In this document: positions 41,625 through 44,948 of the stretch, one piece after another
Layout of the letters: each line of letters starts with the position of its first letter
Numbering within the stretch: the first letter of the stretch is position 1
Assembly (NCBI GenBank): GCA_949289125.1
Contig: CASEME010000026.1
Location: forward strand, 1 to 44,948
Direction: 5' to 3'
DNA length: 44,948 nt
Source: an uncultured Eubacteriales bacterium
Lineage (GTDB): Bacteria; Bacillota; Clostridia; Christensenellales; CAG-314
Program-made: the position numbers and the translations under genes
The notes under the pieces: model-generated
The model's input: the letters and a program-made list of their open reading frames with translations, nothing else
Databases searched by the model: none
What the model was told of the DNA's origin: nothing

Positions 41625-43262
41625 CTATTCCCCCTTTGCCGTCTGTTGTGCAGACACTATGTCGCTGTTGTACAAAGTATAGTTGGCTTTGCCTTTGAGT
41701 TTTCTCTCGCAAAGACGCAAAATGCGTGTAATTGAGAAAGTAAGCGCAAAGTACACAACACTAATAATGAGGTAAGCCTCAAATGTACGATATGTGCCCA
41801 ATATGATGATGTTGCCTACTGCAAACAAGTCTATAAAACCTGCAAGCACAGACAGCACCGAGGTATCCTTGATATTGATTACAAACTCGTTGGATACTGC
41901 AGGCAAAATGTTTTTGATAGTTTGTGGCAAAATTACACTAAACATTGTTTGCCAATGCGACATACCTATAGCAGACGCACCTTCAAACTGCCCTTTGTCC
42001 AATGAATTGATACCGCCACGCACAATTTCTGCGATGTATGCGCCTGTATTGACGGACACAATCAAAAGTGCGGCAACAAAAGTATTCATTGTTATACCGC
42101 CAGACAACGTAGCATATCCCCAATAAATTACCATTGCTTGCACCATCATAGGTGTGCCACGGAAAATTTCCACATAAGCAGACAGCAAGAAGTTGTACAC
42201 CCTTTGCCAAATTTTGCCTGCCTTGGTGCGTGATTGAGGCAACGTCCTCAAAAAACCTACCAGCAGACCTATTGCAAGACCTACAATAGTACCAATGATA
42301 GAAACAAGTATTGTTGTACCTACACCCTGCAAAATACGCAACCAATATTTGCCAAGTATGTAGCCAATATTGCCAAAAAAGCCAAGCTCTACCGATTCGA
42401 CAGGCTGTTGCTCTATTGCTTCGTCCATCATAACCGCACGCTGGTCTTCGGACAATGTTGCAAGTATTTCGTTGATAGTAGCAGTCAACGACGAACCTTT
42501 GCGCAGACCTATTGCCAACTGTGTGTCGCCTTCGCTTGTTGCAAAACCGTTCTCGTTGTTTTTGAGGTCAATATACATCAGCTCGCTATTTGCCGCACAG
42601 TCGGATATAGCACCCGGTTCTTCGGCAACATATCCATCAATAGTTTTCGATTTCAACGCAGTAATCATCAAAGGGAAAGTATCGTACTGCACACTGTCGT
42701 TGACTTCACGTATTTGCGCAAGTGCGTCAACGTGAAAAGTACCTCTCTGTGCCACAATGTTTGCGTTGGTAAAGTCGCTTAATTGTGTGGCGTTGGCATA
42801 GTTACCGTCTTTTCTAACTACAATTACAAGATTGGACTCATAATATTTGTCGGAAAAATCAATAGACTTTTTGCGCTCTTCTGTAGGGCTCATACCTGCA
42901 ATTATTGCGTCAATAGTACCTGCGTTGAGCGCATTGATAAGGCTATCCCACTCCAAAGCGTGTACTTCTAAAGTAACGCCCATTTTTTCGGCAATATACT
43001 TTGCAACTTTTACATCGTATCCGTTGGCAAACTCTCCGTTTTGATTGGCAATAGCCACTGCACCGTTGGCGTCTGTTGTTTGTCTGTAGTTGTATGGAGC
43101 ATAACCAGCTTCCATACCTATCTTAATAACGCCGCTTGACTGCACCGATTGAAGGTCATCGGCACTACTTACTGCGTATGCAACACCTGTTGACGTAAGC
43201 AACGTGCCAAAGAGCGCAACTGCCAACACAACAAGCACAACTACTGCAAAAACTCTTTTCAT
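41625..43262 (-). CDS. Fused lysine-binding protein and ABC permease
   Basis: Protein of 545 residues: signal peptide (about 1-30, ending GVAYA), family 3 solute-binding domain in normal order (IKIGMEAGYAPYNYRQ at the start, AGMSPTEERKKSIDFSD, closing LAIGLRKGSSLTATINE), then permease (about 305-520, EAA loop GASAIGMSHWQTMFSVILPQ). Such fusions are known in Bacillota. ATG 43262 has GGAG seven bases upstream; GTG 43265 is a close alternative. An L-box lysine riboswitch with terminator controls it, which assigns lysine as substrate. Confidence 0.93.
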   Translation of the reverse strand: MKRVFAVVVLVVLAVALFGTLLTSTGVAYAVSSADDLQSVQSSGVIKIGMEAGYAPYNYRQTTDANGAVAIANQNGEFANGYDVKVAKYIAEKMGVTLEVHALEWDSLINALNAGTIDAIIAGMSPTEERKKSIDFSDKYYESNLVIVVRKDGNYANATQLSDFTNANIVAQRGTFHVDALAQIREVNDSVQYDTFPLMITALKSKTIDGYVAEEPGAISDCAANSELMYIDLKNNENGFATSEGDTQLAIGLRKGSSLTATINEILATLSEDQRAVMMDEAIEQQPVESVELGFFGNIGYILGKYWLRILQGVGTTILVSIIGTIVGLAIGLLVGFLRTLPQSRTKAGKIWQRVYNFLLSAYVEIFRGTPMMVQAMVIYWGYATLSGGITMNTFVAALLIVSVNTGAYIAEIVRGGINSLDKGQFEGASAIGMSHWQTMFSVILPQTIKNILPAVSNEFVINIKDTSVLSVLAGFIDLFAVGNIIILGTYRTFEAYLIISVVYFALTFSITRILRLCERKLKGKANYTLYNSDIVSAQQTAKGE

Positions 43263-43319
43263 CACTCTACTCCTGCTAAAACAATATTTAGTAGGTCACC
43301 TTTTTTCTGCTCGCATGCA

Positions 43320-43354
43320 CAAAAAAACACGGCATGCAGAACTCTACAAACCGT
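43320..43354 (-). terminator. Expression-platform terminator of the lysine riboswitch
   Basis: CACGG/CCGTG (43327-43331 with 43350-43354) with an inner TGTAG/CTGCA stem, followed by seven T on the minus strand. It lies between the aptamer and the gene, so lysine binding should favour it. Confidence 0.85.
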
Positions 43355-43387
43355 GCGAAATACATAAAAATAGTAATCCGATTGTTT

Positions 43388-43550
43388 TGATAGCGCTCCA
43401 CAAAATGTGACAGTCTGCAACATATTTTGTTGCAGCCCAGCTATAAAAACAAGTCGGATCTTGTTTTTACTGCTTCGGCAAACTTTCCTTTCCATATTGC
43501 CCGATAACCGACATGGCAATATTTACTGATAAAGTTTGCGCCTCTACCGC
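43388..43550 (-). ncRNA. Lysine riboswitch (L-box)
   Basis: Minus-strand sequence carries the L-box landmarks in order: GGTAGAGGCGCAAACTTTAT, then GGAAAGGAAAGTTTGCCGAA, then the GCTGGGCTGC junction, ACTGTCAC, and the closing GTGGAGCGCTATC that pairs with the GGTAG start. These match the Bacillus lysC aptamer closely in position and sequence. It is followed by an intrinsic terminator, the usual off-switch for lysine uptake and synthesis genes. Confidence 0.93.
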
Positions 43551-43555
43551 AAACA

Positions 43556-43584
43556 ATATTAGCATCAATACCGTTAGTTGTCAA
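43556..43584 (-). promoter_or_regulatory. Promoter of the L-box and lysine operon
   Basis: Minus-strand TTGACA (43584-43579), 17-base spacer, TAATAT (43561-43556). The transcript starts near 43549, right at the aptamer. Confidence 0.85.
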
Positions 43585-43598
43585 ATATATAACGGTAT
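43568..43598. promoter_or_regulatory. Inverted repeat around the lysine-operon -35 box
   Basis: Perfect 9-bp arms ATACCGTTA (43568-43576) and TAACGGTAT (43590-43598) flank the -35 box. This is DNA upstream of the transcript, so it would be a protein operator acting in addition to the riboswitch. Confidence 0.55.
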
Positions 43599-43622
43599 TT
43601 TGTACAAAATAGTACAACTATA

Positions 43623-43651
43623 TTGACACTTTGTTACAGTTACGTTATATT
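43623..43651 (+). promoter_or_regulatory. Promoter of the PD-(D/E)XK-like gene
   Basis: TTGACA (43623-43628), 17-base spacer, TATATT (43646-43651), with a palindrome TTGTAC-6-GTACAA (43601-43618) just upstream. The leader would be only about 13 bases, holding the GGAGG site. Confidence 0.75.
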
Positions 43652-43670
43652 AATCAGTGGAGGAAGGTTT

Positions 43671-44312
43671 ATGAAATATTTGTATCAGCTCAACAATGAA
43701 TCGCTCAAAATACTTATTGAACAGCAGCTGTATCTCAAAAACTGGTTTGTAAGACAAGATGACATTGTTAATCGCAAAGACAAGATTTGCTACAGCGAAC
43801 GCTTCAATTTGCTAAAAAACAGAGCAACCGAATTGCAATATAGCTTCAGTGACACTGAAATAGTCTCTTGGTTGGACACATTAACAACTATGTACTATGT
43901 ATTTAACAACATAACAGATCAACATATAAAAGATAATATAGTAATTTTGCAGGAGTACTGTATACCCTTTTCCAACAAGCGTGCGGATTATTTGTTGGTT
44001 CTTGATAACCAGATTCTGATTGTAGAATTCAGCTTCCAAAAAATAGGTTATGAATTTCAGTATGAAACCAAGCTGCAACAAGCAATAGGATACAAGGAAC
44101 TGCTTAGCAATTTGCTACCCAAAGAGATAGACATAGGTACATACACATTCTTGTTAGAAGCAGAGGAAGACAAAAACAGAAAAATAATTAAGATTATCGG
44201 TACCGAGCAGTTGGCTAACAATGCCAAAATAGATATGCTTGCACAATATATAGAGCACTTTTTTAACAAAAGTACACAATATGCGTACAATTCTCTGAAC
44301 AAATTGGAATAA
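43671..44312 (+). CDS. PD-(D/E)XK nuclease-like protein, unknown role
   Basis: Protein of 213 residues. The stretch IPFSNKRADYLLVLDNQILIVEFSFQ (about 105-130) has the PD-(D/E)XK pattern: an Arg-x-Asp strand, a turn, then a hydrophobic strand ending in Glu. It resembles the nuclease-like N-terminal part of DUF2075-type proteins, but here stands alone without a helicase. The motif ends V-E-F-S instead of E-x-K, so the catalytic Lys may be lost or moved. A helix with QYETKLQQAIGYKELL follows, as in that fold. I do not recognise a specific family. ATG 43671 has GGAGG eight bases upstream. No partner gene is adjacent. Confidence 0.6.
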   Translation: MKYLYQLNNESLKILIEQQLYLKNWFVRQDDIVNRKDKICYSERFNLLKNRATELQYSFSDTEIVSWLDTLTTMYYVFNNITDQHIKDNIVILQEYCIPFSNKRADYLLVLDNQILIVEFSFQKIGYEFQYETKLQQAIGYKELLSNLLPKEIDIGTYTFLLEAEEDKNRKIIKIIGTEQLANNAKIDMLAQYIEHFFNKSTQYAYNSLNKLE

Positions 44313-44360
44313 CATACAAAATAGCCGGTTGCGACAATGCATGCCAGCTGTTTTAAGTAT

Positions 44361-44392
44361 AAAAAAACTACCGAACAATTTTGTTCGGTAGT
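44361..44392 (-). terminator. rRNA operon terminator
   Basis: ACTACCGAACAA pairs with TTGTTCGGTAGT (44367-44392), and seven T follow on the minus strand, just after the 5S gene. Confidence 0.9.
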
Positions 44393-44397
44393 AAATG

Positions 44398-44516
44398 GAT
44401 GCGGCAAAACTCTATCCTCCCGGGCCGTGTCCAGCCAAGTACTTTGAGCGGATTGAGGCTTAACTTCTGTGTTCGGTATGAGAACAGGTGGACCCCCAAC
44501 CCTAAATCACCGCAAT
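44398..44516 (-). rRNA. rrf: 5S ribosomal RNA
   Basis: The minus strand contains the conserved 5S core ATACCGAACACAGAAGTTAA and the GTACTTGGCTGG region, with ends that pair (TGCGG with CCGCA). Ends are set by pairing and are accurate to a few bases. Confidence 0.93.
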
Positions 44517-44708
44517 GGTATTACATCGTGTTAACGATAGTAACCAAGGTTAAGCTCCGTCATATTACATTGTACGACCGACGGAGATATCGCACAACAC
44601 AAACTTGTATTAGCAAACTACTAACACTTTGAGGAACATTGATAACTGCATACTCAAATAAGAGCTTAGTGTTGAAAAATTGTATTCAGGTCTTGTCAAA
44701 AATTATTT

Positions 44709-44948
44709 GAACAAGCGCTCGACCTATTAGTATCAGTCAGCTCAACGCATTACTGCGCTTACACCTCTGACCTATCAACCTTGTAGTCTGCAAGGGGTCT
44801 TACCGAAGAGATATCTTATCTTTGGGTGGGTTTCACACTTAGATGCTTTCAGCGTTTATCCCGTCCGTACTTCGCTACCCAGCCGTGCTTCTGGCGAAAC
44901 AACTGGTGCACAATTGGTACGTCCATCCCGGTCCTCTCGTACTAGGGA
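44709..44948 (-). rRNA. rrl: 23S ribosomal RNA, 3' end (partial)
   Basis: The complement of the conserved 23S 3' end is present, including the CTCGACCTATTAGTATC terminal region, and TACGTCCATCCCGGTCCTCTC near the window edge, the complement of the sarcin-ricin loop region. The gene continues beyond the window. The 5S-23S spacer (44517-44708) contains no tRNA that I can find. Confidence 0.95.

Noticed and set aside
41625-43262. Circular permutation in the second binding-protein/permease fusion
   Set aside because: The domain order is normal, with the closing LAIGLRKGSSLTATINE segment in its usual place before the permease.
44517-44708. tRNA in the 23S-5S spacer
   Set aside because: No cloverleaf or CCA-type end is visible on either strand; the spacer is AT-rich with only possible rRNA processing pairing.
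1-44948. CRISPR array or prophage
   Set aside because: No regularly spaced direct repeats, cas genes, integrase or phage structural genes were seen.

Overview
The window looks like a chromosomal piece of an anaerobic low-to-moderate GC Bacillota, most likely class Clostridia and perhaps an uncultured gut lineage. The support is a Feo iron system with two FeoA proteins and a Cys-rich companion, a SpoIVFA/SpoIVFB-like pair beside minD, an L-box lysine riboswitch, a fused NadD-YqeK, an EF-G-like translation factor, and consensus sigma-A promoters with 17-base spacers and GGAGG-type ribosome binding sites. The lineage is inference; no 16S sequence is present. Most genes are on the minus strand, and the window runs from an IS30-type insertion-sequence end (base 1) into an rRNA operon (5S plus the 3' end of 23S, minus strand) at the right edge.

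Layout. 1-143: end of an IS30-family element. 201-7895: glycogen/maltodextrin operon (malQ-like, glgB, glgP, GH13 amylase). 8045-10055: YhhN-type membrane protein, divergent from an EamA transporter that has a structured attenuator leader. 10158-12033: DUF378 protein, rsfS and fused nadD-yqeK. 12102-21162: membrane protein with a restriction-nuclease-like domain, then a minus-strand housekeeping, cell-shape and sporulation block (phosphodiesterase, polA, coaE, maf, mreB-like, minD, minE-like, spoIVFA-like, spoIVFB-like). 21287-23647: GH36 alpha-galactosidase. 23784-27195: feo operon behind a promoter full of palindromes. 27503-33310: pepF, galU, EF-G-like factor, murI. 33523-34044: rpsT with a long basic tail. 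34298-36764: amino-acid ABC transporter whose binding domain looks circularly permuted. 36992-40630: GH95-like hydrolase, purC, nrdR. 40869-43550: lysine ABC transporter under an L-box. 43671-44312: a lone PD-(D/E)XK-like protein. 44398-44948: rRNA.

How the genes work together. GlgP, GlgB and the GH13 enzyme degrade and remodel glycogen, while GalU makes UDP-glucose and the GH36 and GH95-like enzymes supply sugars from outside glycans. The Feo genes take up Fe(II) under a DtxR-type repressor. The two fused binding-protein/permease transporters import amino acids; one is assigned to lysine by its riboswitch.

The most unusual items are a full-length MalQ homologue that has lost two of three catalytic residues and its substrate loops, an apparently circularly permuted solute-binding domain fused to a permease, an attenuator RNA ahead of the EamA transporter that matches no class I can name with confidence, two genes (nadD-yqeK and maf) whose promoters place the transcript start on the ATG, a ribosomal protein S20 with a histone-H1-like tail, and an mre/min locus without mreC, mreD or minC.
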